DNA of 64,000 bases from assembly GCA_028532985.1 (NCBI GenBank), contig JANCIK010000010.1, forward strand, positions 1,302,001 to 1,366,000, in the 5' to 3' direction. Source of the stretch: Stropharia rugosoannulata. Lineage: Eukaryota > Basidiomycota > Agaricomycetes > Agaricales > Strophariaceae. Position 1 is the first letter of the stretch. Each line of letters starts with the position of its first letter. Positions 35,801 to 47,400 of this stretch are shown in pieces. Both the position numbers and the translations under genes were made by a program. The notes beneath the pieces are model-generated. The model was not told where the DNA came from. It was given only the letters and a program-made list of their open reading frames with translations, and ran no database searches.

Positions 35801-37605
35801 TGATCCATATACATCGGGGCAGGCATCGTCCATTTAGAAACGGTAAGATTTGGGTGAGTCGAATGCACTCCCCGATGGATGTCAACCACTGTACAGAGTC
35901 CACAAGAACTATAAAAATAAAAATAAAATGAGTAAAAGTTTTATACATGTCCTGATATACGCACCGGAGTTATTGTATACGGAAACTTGAGCTTGAGCCT
36001 CATAGAGCCTCCTGATATTAAGGCCCGGTAGCCTGCTTATTTGTATGAGTTAATAAGTTAAATCACAACGTGTAACCGGCGGCAGATTAAAATGCTAGCC
36101 AGATGCAACACAAACAAATGTAGACTGGGTTAAACGCAGTGACAGATATGATCAGCATCCAACGGGGCTTCAAGAATAGCGGAATGCACCAGAGTCAAAG
36201 AGCGGGAATTCTAAATTTAACAGCGTGAAGCATTCAAAGTCAACAATTTGCAGTGCATAGTGCTATACTTGCCATAAAATGATTGAAATGATTGCTCTAC
36301 ACGAAGTATTCGATGTAGTCCGGAGACATTGATAAGTCCTTGGTGAGCAAAAACAAATGAACCTTGACTGCATACCTGGAACTGAAAGGATATATCAATC
36401 GGACCTGCATCTTATCAAAGGCGTGAAAAGACATAGGACTTCGTTGAAATTTCAAGCTTCAAGCTTTAACTTGAGTCTACTTTCGACGTTGGCTCAACCT
36501 GATTTCTTACCCGACCTACGGTTGAATGACATAAATTAAATGTAGAGTTGTCAAGAGACACACATACCTGTGTCCGAGCACTGCTTGTCAAATATATCCA
36601 CAGCAGTTCACATCTTTCCGCAGCCCGTAAGATCAGTTCTGGATCAAAACCTATCCAGAGCCCGGTGGAATCAATTTGCAGAAATCTGAAACTAGACTAT
36701 GTCCCTGAGAGCACTATGAGGGAGATTAGTTGGTGTATATAATCTAGCTTAAACTGTACCATCAACGACCGCTTGTCCAAGGGGTAATTTTAAGTGACTG
36801 ACCTACTTCCTTATATGCCAATACAACTTCCTTTTTTGATCATTCTAGCCAGGCCGAAGCTTGTTTCTGTTTGTTGCTTTGTTGCCCTTTCTTGGCTCTT
36901 CCTAATTATATGCCTCCATTTTCTTGTCCTGTCTGTCAATCGGTTTTAGTAGACATTTGTGATGCTGATAGTCGAAGTCTTCCGTCGCCACATTTCTCAC
37001 ATATACTATACTGTCAGCAGTCGGTTGTACATTTCTCAAGTTTACGTTTACTTCCAGAGTACTTCATGCTTGTAAGTTTCGATGGGTTTTGGTAATCCGC
37101 CTTTTTCTGCCTCAGTATATGTAGACTGCTGAATGAGCATGCACAAGCCACCCTAACAATCAGCTGCTGATTCTCCAACCATGTTCTTCCACCCAAGTTG
37201 TTTACGTGCACATTCCACCTTCTTGTGAATGACTCATATGGGAGATAAACTCATTAGCATTTACTTGTAACACACTCACTGACAGACAAAGTTTAGCGAG
37301 CGATACAGGCCGGCCATGCACAAGTCTCGTTGGACGAGCGGAGACAACCAGTCTCGAATCGAGAAGAAACAAGGTCCGATTGTATTTTCTTCTAACAATA
37401 TGAGTCGCGAGGATTCTGTAATATGCGACTCGGTATGACTGGCTTTCTCTACGATCAGTCGCATGTATCGTTAGAGTGCATATATGCAGTTCAAGGTCGA
37501 CCTAAAGGTCTGTACAGCCTTATTTAAGCATAAAGTACGCTTGAACAAGAAAACATTTCATTCGTACCGCTTTACAGCATGACGAGTCTCATCTGTGGCC
37601 AATAA
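32835..37605. other. Long gene-poor region
   Basis: 4.8 kb in which I find no recognisable gene. The open frames are short and show no family motif, signal peptide or consistent splicing. There is a (CA)n run at 33574-33587, flanked by two copies of ttatttatag (33561 and 33591), and poly-T/A tracts at 35198-35208 and 35910-35935. It may hold untranslated regions, a non-coding RNA or decayed elements; the sequence alone does not say. Confidence 0.5.
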
Positions 37606-38091
37606 CTACTTTTTCTTTTTCGGCTTTTTCTTCTTGACACCACCTCCTGCAACGGAAGTCGGAAGCGAGGGTGCAACCTGGGCGGGTACTGGGCTCGTTC
37701 CGCGCTCGGCCTCGACAGGCGGTGGTGCAAGAGGTGTGTTCTCACGAGGGATATGGTTCTGCATCTTCTGTATCAGTGAGAGGTTGAGATTCTCGAAGCG
37801 ATTAAGGAATATGGAAGAGTTTGTCTTGAACTTGAGGCACTAGGTGGTCGGGAGCGCATCAGCGGCTAGTATTTTTCTCATTTCCAATCGCCGCACGCAC
37901 AGTAACGTCGTCGGTGATCTTGAGGACGAGCTTGCCCTCTGACGACTTCCATTTAATGCAATAACGCGTCTGGGTGTCGTCGTCAGCGCGCTCCACGCGA
38001 TTTAGGAGATAGGACAGACCTTATTTGGTGATTTTGAGTACAAGGACTCGGCCGCATCCTGGAACTCTTGCCAGGAGTGGATATACACCAT
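37606..38091 (-). CDS. SRP9: Signal recognition particle 9 kDa-type subunit (124 aa)
   Basis: Three exons, 38091-38020, 37969-37901 and 37839-37606, in phase. The N-terminal 75 residues match SRP9/SRP21: MVYIHSWQEFQDAAESLYSK, then RYCIKWKSSEGKLVLKITDD, CLKFKTN and FENLNLSLIQKMQ. SRP9 binds the Alu part of SRP RNA with SRP14 and supports elongation arrest in co-translational ER targeting. A Pro/Ala linker and a very basic C-terminus (VKKKKPKKKK) follow, longer than in animals but usual for fungi. Transcribed away from the carrier gene at 38306. Confidence 0.9.
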
Positions 38092-38305
38092 AGCTCATCG
38101 AGGTGACCGATTAGCTTAGATCCTGTTGCTTTGCAAGCCTGCTACCGCACGGGGTCACGCCGTTACACGGAGTCACTTGCCGATAAAGCCGCCAGGTTTC
38201 CGCAGAGGTCCGCCCGGGCTAGAACCTGAACATATCACTCAGGCTTTCTTTCTCTCCTTCTTTCTTTCTTCCACCTTCCACTGCCTGTTCAAGCGCGTAC
38301 TGACA
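38092..38305. promoter_or_regulatory. Shared divergent promoter of SRP9 and the carrier gene
   Basis: Only 214 bp separate the two start codons. A pyrimidine tract (ctttctttctctccttctttctttcttcc, 38242-38270) lies just upstream of the carrier ATG, typical of fungal 5' leaders. No TATA box seen. Confidence 0.6.
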
Positions 38306-39911
38306 ATGTCCTCGGAACACAAGCCAAAGCGTAAGTGAACGCGACAGACAAGCCACCGAGACGCGCAGCGTAACTGACGACATTCCCCCGCCAGCCCTAC
38401 CATTTGTGGCCAACTTCGCGGCTGGGGCCATTGCGGGAATCTCAGAGATTCTGACATTCTATCCTCTCGGTGAGTATAGAGGCATTATCCCTGCACTGTC
38501 AAACTAAATGACGGGTTCTGTAGATGTCGTACGTCCTACAACACGCGACTCACACGAGGCTTTGTACATATGTTTTCTCTAGGTCAAGACGCGCATGCAG
38601 CTGGAGACCGGGAAGTCCCAGTTCGGGCTTGTAGGCACATTCAAGAACATTATAAAGCAGGAAGGGTGAGCGTTCACCTCTTATATAATGGTCTTGGAAG
38701 CTGAAGGGGCTGCAGCGCTGGTCGTCTTTATCGGGGTGATTATCTTCATATTTAATTGATGGAGAAATAGGGGAATCTAACAGCTGCATAGGTCTTGTTC
38801 CCCCTCTTATGCTCGAGGCGCCTAAGCGTGCTGTGAAATTGTCAGTACTCGAACCCAACAATATCATAGATGTTGGATCTAATATTAGAGCGAAAGTGCT
38901 GCTAATGATTTCTGGGGCAAAACCTTCCTGGACATGTCTGGAGAGTCCAAAATGACTCAAAATATCTCTATTCTTACCGGTTGCAGTGCGGGAGCGACTG
39001 TCAGTATGGCATAGTCGTTTCATGTTGTCTACTAATGTATTGAATTGCAGGAAAGTTTCGTTGTGGTGCCATTTGAACTCGTCAAGATCAAGTGAGTAGC
39101 GCCTTGCAAAATATAAATCAAGCTCACTAATATAAATAGGCTACAAGACAAGAATAGTACCTACAAGGGACCTATGGATGTCGTCAAACAGATTGTACGT
39201 AAGGATGGACTGCTTGGCCTTTACGCTGGAATGGAGTCAACGTTCTGGAGGTAATGGTTTCGAGGCAAAACGATGACATATGCTCTAACAATACTACGTC
39301 AGACATGTGTACTGGAACGGAGGATACTTTGGGACCATCTATTCCGTCAAATCCCTCCTACCTAAGCCCGAGGTAAGTTCGCTAGTTCCTTTTCACTTCT
39401 TGGCTCATGCATTTTCCAACAGACTCAACAAGGACAACTCTTCAACAACTTCGTTTCCGGTGCCATTGGAGGATTTGCTGGTACACTCCTTAATACCCCG
39501 TAAGCTATCTCCCCCATGGCCGGTCGCCACTCGTGCTAAATAAATCAACCCTTGTCAGATTCGATGTCAGTCAAGTTAGGGTCCCGCATGTTATATTTAT
39601 CTCACCGATATTATTTAGGTGGTGAAATCGCGCATTCAGGGCGCAGAAAAGGTACCCGGTGTGGTGCCGAAGTACAACTGGACATACCCGGCCATCGTTA
39701 CGATTGCACGGGAAGAGGGTGTCGCGGCCCTCTACAAGGGCTTCGTCCCCAAGGTCCTGCGGTTAGCACCAGGAGGAGGAGTCCTCCTTCTGGTTGTAGA
39801 ATTTACACTGGGTGTGTTCAGAAAAGGTATTTCAGTGGTCCTGCGTAATACGACTTCCTCTTGCTGACGTTTCCCTCCCTCCCTCCAGCATTGGGCCCTC
39901 CTTATATTTAG
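38306..39911 (+). CDS. Mitochondrial 2-oxodicarboxylate carrier (298 aa)
   Basis: Member of the mitochondrial carrier family (SLC25), closest by pattern to yeast Odc1/Odc2, which exchange 2-oxoadipate and 2-oxoglutarate across the inner membrane. Fourteen exons, all in phase: 38306-38330, 38395-38469, 38524-38528, 38583-38665, 38716-38735, 38792-38840, 38897-38999, 39051-39091, 39140-39250, 39303-39372, 39423-39499, 39559-39565, 39619-39826, 39889-39911. They sum to 897 nt, the normal family length. The three carrier signatures are YPLDVVKTRMQ, VPFELVKIKLQ and TPFDVVKSRIQ. EGAGRLYRGLVPPLMLEAPK and LRLAPGGGVLL are also typical. The end is RKALGPPYI. Three exons are tiny (5, 20 and 7 nt). Confidence 0.92.
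38524..38528 (+). other. 5-nt microexon in the carrier gene
   Basis: TAG|ATGTC|GTACGT. It supplies the last two bases of Asp and the Val codon of the first PLDVVK signature. Joining 38469 directly to 38583 would shift the frame. Confidence 0.88.
39559..39565 (+). other. 7-nt microexon in the carrier gene
   Basis: CAG|ATTCGAT|GTCAGT. It supplies Phe-Asp of the third TPFDVVK signature; both flanking introns have proper GT and AG ends. Confidence 0.85.
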
Positions 39912-40786
39912 ACTTCCTGACCAGACTATGTATTTGTACCACATATGGACCACGGTTAACCTTTCGAAGCTCTTTTTCTTTGCCATTCATCCCCTATCAG
40001 AAATATTTGTGTGTCCGCTTTTCCTCACCGCGATTCTAGAGGCCTTCATGATATCTTAAACGGCACGGAGCTTTAGAGCTGAATCGGTCTGGTGCTCCAG
40101 ATTAATTCTCAATGGCAGTTCGACCGGCTTGGCAAGATTGCGACCAGTTTCTTCCAGCCTTTTCTACGGCGGCATCGGAAGAGCTTCCTCGTTACCAAGT
40201 TCTAAATGCAATGAATTGAATTCATTTCATTCATCCTTTCACTCATGACTCATGGAAGGTTGGCGGATGTGTTGCTCAAGCACAAGTCCGAAATGCCGCA
40301 CTCTTGACTTTAAAGCCTTGCGGCAACGCTATTACTCGTCTGAAGCCTGTTTACTGTGCTCTGCTCCCGGTCTAGGCTGAGGACGCTTGGGCGGTCTCGT
40401 CTCATTGAAACTCAAGAAAGCTGATCGTGACCGATACACAACGTATGCACTCGTTAGCCATAGGTCATTCGTCACAACTAACAGCGTACGAAAGTTGATG
40501 CCCTTCACCAGCGCATCAAGTCCGCAGCCCGCCCGCTCCACTCATTGGTAGCCTTTCTGGACTCAAACGTAGAAGTAGGTGGCGTAATTAATTTTGCCTT
40601 TGCTTTCCTCCGTTGTCCGTGGACTGGATCATTTCATTCAATCTCTTCTTCCCTTTTTGGCAGGTAGTATTCGCTCAGGCGGTATAAAACTCGCTGGTTG
40701 GGGAGGACTTTTCCTTCAGTTTATCGGATAGTATCCAGCCCCAACATCTTCAATCCAACGCTCATCATATCCGACTTGTTAGAAGC
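39912..40786. other. Intergenic region upstream of the hydrophobin
   Basis: 875 bp. The right end carries the hydrophobin TATA box; nothing else recognised. Confidence 0.6.
40683..40689 (+). promoter_or_regulatory. TATA box of the hydrophobin gene
   Basis: TATAAAA about 100 bp upstream of the ATG, in a GC-richer surrounding. Strong TATA boxes are common at highly expressed fungal hydrophobin genes. Confidence 0.65.
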
Positions 40787-41334
40787 ATGCATAAAATCAC
40801 CCTGGTCACTCTCGCTCTTGCTTGCCTTGCGGTCGCCAACCCCGCGCGCAGGACGTTTGACCAGCCGTGCAACACCGGTCCGGTGCAGTGTTGTGCGTAC
40901 ACGTATTACTTGACGGATTCTGAGAGGAATAGTCATTTGACTTACATGCACATTGTGTGTTTTGATGTACAGGCAATCATGTAGAAAAACCAAATGATCT
41001 AAGCACCAAAACCACGAACTTGCTAGGCCTGCTCGGTATCGCACTCGACTCGGTCAAAGCTCCTGTGGGTGTTACATGCACTCCTATCACCGTCATTGGG
41101 ACAGGATCGAACGATTGGTAAGTCCATTGCCCACCATAAGAGAAGAGCGGGGTATTTACTACTGAGCTCGATCCACTTTTTAACAGTACTCAGCAAACTG
41201 TCTGCTGCAAGAACAACAGCTTCAGTGAGTAGAAGGGTGATGCTTTCATGCGAGAGCCTTTTTGACACCTTGAATTGCTTTACCTAGATGGCGTCGTGGC
41301 CTTGGGATGCAGCCCTGTTAACCTTAATCTATAG
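40787..41334 (+). CDS. Class I hydrophobin (111 aa)
   Basis: Small secreted amphipathic protein that coats hyphae and fruit bodies. Exons 40787-40892, 40973-41117, 41187-41224 and 41288-41334, in phase. Signal peptide MHKITLVTLALACLAVANPA. The mature part has the eight-cysteine pattern C, CC, C, C, CC, C: QPCNTGPVQCCNHVE, GVTCTPIT, SNDCTQQTVCCKNN and ALGCSPVNLNL. CCN after the second and third Cys and the spacing of about 30 residues before the fourth Cys are class I features. The donor at 40893 (GTGCGT) was chosen because it restores the CCN motif and the frame. Three introns are usual for these genes. Confidence 0.95.
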
Positions 41335-42170
41335 AGTGCCTACATTCAATGATGAAGCGTTGTCACGTCACATTGAGTGCAGTATGCAATTGGGACAGCA
41401 GTTGTACTAAATACTATGCATGCGCTTGGATAATATGACGTACCTTGATTTACTGCTAACGTTTCTCACTCAAGCAAATCGTCCAGTTACAGCCATTACC
41501 TCTTAGCAGGCGCTTATATGGGCGCTAACCTACGGTGAGCACTTACATAAGTGTGGGAATTCCTGTCGGCGTTATCATCGGCACGACGATTCTTCCTTTC
41601 CACTTTGTTTCCCTGACTCTCAGTCTTGTTCCAGTTGTTCTTACCTAGCTCTTTCCAAAGCTCTAACCGTCCTGTCCACAGAGCTGATCAATGTCTAACA
41701 AGAACTACCGACTACATTGCACCGTTGGAAACCGGTACAATGTCCAAGACTTTTTGCTGTACCATTTAAATTGAGTGGAGCGTCCATCTGAAGCAAAACT
41801 GCCACAGACGAGACACGCCGAGATAGGATTCGCTGTCTGCGTGGAATTTTAAGTGCTCTGTCCTGCCAACCCAGTTGCAGACGTAGCGCTAGCTCGTCCA
41901 TCTCGTATGCTGTTGCCGGCTGGATTCATATTCGCCCAACATTCACCACTAATACTGTATCCCAGGAGCATATTAAGAGGATGGGATGTTAGAATACCTG
42001 TTGTGAAACGTGGATTAACCCACGGGGATGACACTGAAGACATCTCACAAGATGACGATGTGACCCACATATATCGACCCACTATAAAATATAATGTTTC
42101 TCCTGATCCCCGTAGTACGCCCTCTTCTCTCGAAGCCACCACCTCCACATCCCTCTAGCGCTTCTTCGAA
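41335..42170. other. Intergenic region
   Basis: 836 bp between the hydrophobin stop and the next start. An open frame at 41853-42158 lacks any family pattern and overlaps the promoter of the next gene. Confidence 0.55.
42083..42090 (+). promoter_or_regulatory. TATA box upstream of the 42171 gene
   Basis: TATAAAAT, 81 bp before the ATG, followed by a pyrimidine-rich leader. Confidence 0.6.
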
Positions 42171-44237
42171 ATGGGTGAGTGTTCAATATGAAGCAGTATG
42201 AGGCGCTAACAATTTCTCGCCATGCAGGTATTGGTTCAACTGTGAAAAACATGCTCGGGGGCGACGCTGGGCCTGCAGAGCACGAGCAGGATGTAGGCAT
42301 CGAAGACTCCAACTTTGTGTCAGACTCGGCGGGGGCAGACGACCCCAACCGCTTGCACCTCACTAATTCGAATCGGGCAGCACGCCTCCCCTCTGGAACC
42401 GGACCAGGCACCTCTGGAAAGGGCACTGGCGGCGGCAGCGGCAGCAAGGGGAGTACTTTTGCACGCACCTCTGATGCCCGCCCGCTCGACCCAGACTCTG
42501 CTGTTCAACGGGATCTTGAACGATCTCGTGCGGGAGATATCTCCGGATATGGGACAGACGCAGCAGCGGCAGCGGGCGGTTCCCTGTCGACCTCCCACCA
42601 AGCCAGCGGTACGACGGGCATTAAAATCCGTGAAATAATTTACTCATCGCTTGATAGACCGTCGCGGGAGCAACGCCAGTGCGCGCCAGGGAGCAGGTGG
42701 CACCTCTGCAGCTGGTACGGAAAGGCTACTTTATCCTGTTCTTCATTTCGCTCATATTTCTACAGACCACACTGGAAACTCCCGCGATATCTTCACGTCA
42801 GCCACGGCGTCTGGACCAACGCCTGCCGATAGCTCTAAGCGCGCTAGCCAGGCTGCTAGAGAGAATATCAAAAACATGAAGGGGCAGACCATCACCAGCA
42901 ATTTGCAGCCAACCAAGAACCTTACGAGTGTGTCTGAAAGCTCTGAGATTGACAGGTACGGCGACGAGAACGTTCGCGTTATCCACGAGCGAGAGGTCAA
43001 CGAACGCGAATATGATGTCCCGACTCAGGGGACTCTTACTCAAGCGAGCGATGAACATGTCCGCCGTGCTGAGAGTCGGTGTTCTTGTCTTAATTTCTTA
43101 CACATCCCTTCTTGCTCATTGTGTTCATTAGACATAACGGGAACCCACCAGGTTGGCCATACCAAACCCTCGTCAAAGGACTCGATGCCCACTCCGAATG
43201 CCGAGGAGGACACCCATCAACTTCAGCGTGAGTTCCTCGAGATATATGCTATTATTTATCTCATAATACAACGCCCTCAACAGCCGTCACCCACGAGAAG
43301 ATCCGCCATCTTGAAACAGAGGAGGTCTCGCGCATCATGGAGTTGGACCGACACAGTGTGTTATCTTTTTTTATACGCATGCGCGTCTGTTAACATTTCT
43401 TCCTAGTCCATCATGTTCAGTATCACACCCAGCCAGTGATCGCCTCGGAGGAACTTGCAGAGCAAATTCGGGAAAAGGTCAACATATATGCGCATACATA
43501 TCAATCCGCAAGTGAAGCTGACCGACAAGCAGATCATTCCCGTGACCACCATAAACGAGATCCACACTAACAAGGCGGAGGACAACACGCTCTTCGAAGG
43601 GCAGGTTCACCAGTATCACGACACCTTGGTACGGCTTTTGTTCCACAGCTCTCTGTATCAACCAATGCTTATCGTTGAATTAGACACACGCAGCGAAGGA
43701 GCGTACGGTCATCGACAAAGGCACGACAGTCAGGGAACGTGTTCATCACCATGTCCACCATGTCATCCAGCCGGTTATCGAGAAAGAGAGTGAGTTTAGT
43801 ACTACCTCTTAGCATTGACGGAATAATCTAATACGATGTTCCAACAGCCATTGACAAACAGGTTATCCGGACGACTATCCCCATTCATGAGATTTCTCAC
43901 GAGGCTCCCGTCGTCCACCAGTCGCAGACCCATGCTCCTGTGCCGCTTGAGCACTTTTTGTCCCGCGGTGGCACGATCAGGGGCGCCATCTCCCAGGACG
44001 CGATCAGTAAGAAAGTGTTGCGCACTGGCTCATGCTCCCGCGAAGTCGATGGGATGGCCGAGACCTTGGAGCGCGACTTGCGTCTCAAAGATATTGTATG
44101 TTCTGGCGGCCATGTCAGGGTTACTAGGCACTGAAGAATTTTCTCTTGGTTTTCAGGGTCCTCAGGGAAGGAACAGGAAAGTGGTAGAGACCGATGAACA
44201 GATTCGTACCACCGTTGTTCCCGTGGGACAGAACTGA
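42171..44237 (+). CDS. His-rich fungal protein with HHVxHVIQPVI motifs (507 aa)
   Basis: Eleven exons, all in phase: 42171-42174, 42228-42608, 42658-42714, 42766-43074, 43132-43227, 43284-43355, 43407-43477, 43530-43628, 43684-43789, 43848-44095, 44157-44237. The first coding exon is only ATGG. The N-terminal third is Gly/Ser-rich and disordered (MGIGSTVKNMLGGDAGPAEH). The rest has spaced motifs: THEKIRHLETEEVSR, IHHVQYHTQPVIASEE, KQIIPVTTINEIHTNKAED, VHHHVHHVIQPVIEKE and IDKQVIRTTIPIHEISHE. Similar His-rich proteins occur in many fungi and have sometimes been annotated as allergens or stress proteins. I cannot assign a biochemical function. It is hydrophilic throughout, without signal peptide or membrane span. 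Confidence 0.78.
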
Positions 44238-44410
44238 TTGCACACCCAAAACCACGCATGTCCCATTTCACGGATTACAAGCACTGCTTCTGTCCGGTCA
44301 TACTCGTCTGAACTTTGAATATCACAAAAATTCGCCGTCTTACATTAATTTTTATCATGGTATCGGTATCTTACTAAATTCTATGTACATATAATACTCC
44401 AAAAGTATAG

Positions 44411-47400
44411 TTACTGCAATCGTGATGGGCCTGCGATAGGATTTATGACTCGCTCTTCGTTCGAATCAGTATTTTGTGGTGCTGTCACTTCGGCATCTAG
44501 CATGGTGATATCTATACCGTCGGTTTGCGCAGACAGGGTAAGAGCTTCGGGAGGAAGAAGGAATTCTGTGTCTTCGAACATGTGTGGGAACAATATCGCC
44601 AGCATATCGTCGACTTTATAAATGAAGTCCCCTTTTTCCTTTTTCTTCTTGCGTTCTTCGGTATTGTCGACAGCTTCTTCCGTCTCTTTTGTAAACGGTG
44701 ATATACTGACTGTCCCCTTGGAGTTATCTTCAGTATACAATGACAGACCCTTCCTGGCTGCGAGGTCAAGAATGTTGCGCTCAACGGTATCTGTGGAAAC
44801 CGAAGTTACTAATCGAGACTGGTTCAGTAAATAGTGTACAGAAACCACGCACCCTCGGCATAGTAGCAGAATACTTCCGTTGGGCGGGTTTGACCCAGAC
44901 GGTCAATCCGCGCAATAGCTACGTGAACCAGTTAAAAAAAATAACGGCATAATGAGAGCAAGGGGCTGACCTTGAATTTCAAAACTATGGTGGACTACAC
45001 TTTCTAGTAGGAAAACTCTAGATGCGCATGTAACATTTAATCCTGCATTTTCACGCTCTCTAAACCGGCGTTAACGTGTCATGAAGTGATAATGGATGGA
45101 TATAGTGGAAGCGTACCCGTGAAGTAGTAGCACGAGAATGTCTGGGTCAGTCCTAAATTTATGGATCGTCTTCGCGCCACGGTCGACCCTTAAGCACGGG
45201 ATTTTATTCTCCTTCAAAGCGTATTCCACAACTGTAGAACTAAATTTTAAGAATGGAAGAACAGTACGATAAAAGAAGAACGTACTATGGAGTGAGTCTT
45301 CCCATGCAGAGAACACAATGCTTTTTGCGCCTGGGTCAGTCACTTTAATGTGGGATAGATGTCGTACGAGAGTTTGAATTTTGCTACCGAAGTCCCCGTA
45401 TGTTTCCATGCTTTCGATATCTTCAAAAAGCTGCGGATCTTGAAATACTTACATTGAGGAGGCACATAGAATGTATAATAAGTCACACATACTGATGATG
45501 TTGTATGTAATTTGGCGGCTGGACTGAGGGATCGGCTCACCCGCTACGATTTTCGGGGGAATTCGAATTCCAGGCTGATCTGTCTTGAGGACAAAACGCT
45601 GCATAGTGTCGACATTGATCGGGACACTGAATGCGTGTCAGAGGGAGTCTATTGAGGAGAGATAGTCTACACACCGACACACTGGACATGTTTTGCCGGA
45701 CTTGCGTGTTACCCATAACCTCATGCAAACCTGTTGATATTTCAGTGGTTATTCGGATAGGTTGAGATGTAAATATTACCTCACAGAAAACATGACCGCT
45801 ATAACACCCTAGAGTAAAGATTTTGTATAACAGTAGACATGTATAACTTACCAATGTGTGATGTAACCACGGTTGAATTCACAGCGACAAAGGACGCACT
45901 CCTTATCTTCTTCGGTGCCATCCTTGTCGCCGCTGTCTGACAAGCCATCGATGTATCTAAATCGAGCTCGACCCGTGTTGATCTTGGCATCCAGATTGGC
46001 CCTTTCAGTAACACACACTTGAATAGCAGTCATAACTGATGTTTCTTCCCATTCTACATCGGCCACCGAGTCGGAGATCTCCTGGAGGTGCCTAAAGTAT
46101 AGAATCCGCTGATTGAATGATTTCCGCAAAAGAACCAAGTCTGCCTCCAATTTGTCATGCATAGCAGCTAAAAGAAAAGTTTACATATGTACGAAAGTAG
46201 CACGCACTGAGATACGCACTTTGCTCCGCGGTGAAATTCTTAATTTTGCTCATTGCTGCCTTCACGAGAATTTTTTCTGGATCCTTGTCCGTCGTGATTT
46301 TGAGATAGATGCTATGCAAGTCTACTGAAATCTAAAGCGGGTGACCATCAGTACGAACACTGCGGGGTCGTTATGGTTCGCGTGCTCTACTTACGCTCTT
46401 CACCGCGCGTCCATTGAGCCTCAACAATAATTTCTTGCGTTCGGCAGACAATGTACCATGCATAGCCTCATGTTCCGGTTGGATGTCAACGCCTTCTGTC
46501 TTCTGCAACTCGTCATCAACGGCAGCGGCAGCGGCCTTCATCGCAGCTTTAGTCTGACGTTGGCGTTTCTCTCGTACATCGTGCGCAGCAAGTAGGGTCC
46601 TTTCGTTGACCAACGCTTCACGGCGGTCGGCTAGCAGGGCAACATAGCACTGCATATATGCTTCGACTTCTCCCTGTTCGTCCAACGTGCGCTGATATTC
46701 CTGGCCATCTGCCTGGGAGTCACCATTCGAGTTTAAGGGGCGACTAAGGAGGCCAATCATATGACCCCGCCATTTCCAGAGTAAATTTGACTGTTCATTG
46801 AGGACGTCCTCCACCATGTCATTGAGCTCTTCCATCTGTAAAAGGTGAGATGGAATTTGTTAGAATATCAAAATAGAAACTCACAAGGTCCAACGATCTT
46901 ATGCCTCCCTTCTCAAGAAGAGGAATGTCTACTTGAAGACTATCTGCGGTCAAAGTTTGCTTGGGGTCATTGTCCAGCAATAACGCCACAGCCTTGCCCG
47001 CTTCCTCTTCGCTACCTATACCTCACTGTTAATCTAGTCAATAGTGATGGGAAATATGTCCATACTTTTCAGCAATTGCCGCCGCAGCTGGTCAGCCATT
47101 GCGTACGAAGCTTCCTCCATGGCGGTGTTGCCTAAAATATGATAAATATCGCCCATAAAGAAATGCACCCGATGCATGAGCAGATGGCCTTCCCGCAATC
47201 GCGATTTCAGGCCACTGCGTTTGGTCCTGTGTTCCTCCCCTGCAGGTGTCTTTGGAAGCCCTTTCTCCTCAGCATCAGAGTCCCCATCACTAGCATTGTC
47301 CTCCTCATCGTCGCTTTCCTGAGACTCTTTCTGCTTGCCTTTCTCGTTTTCATCTGCTTCTTCATTACGCTCCTTCCGTAATCTTGCAGCTTCCTTCTTC

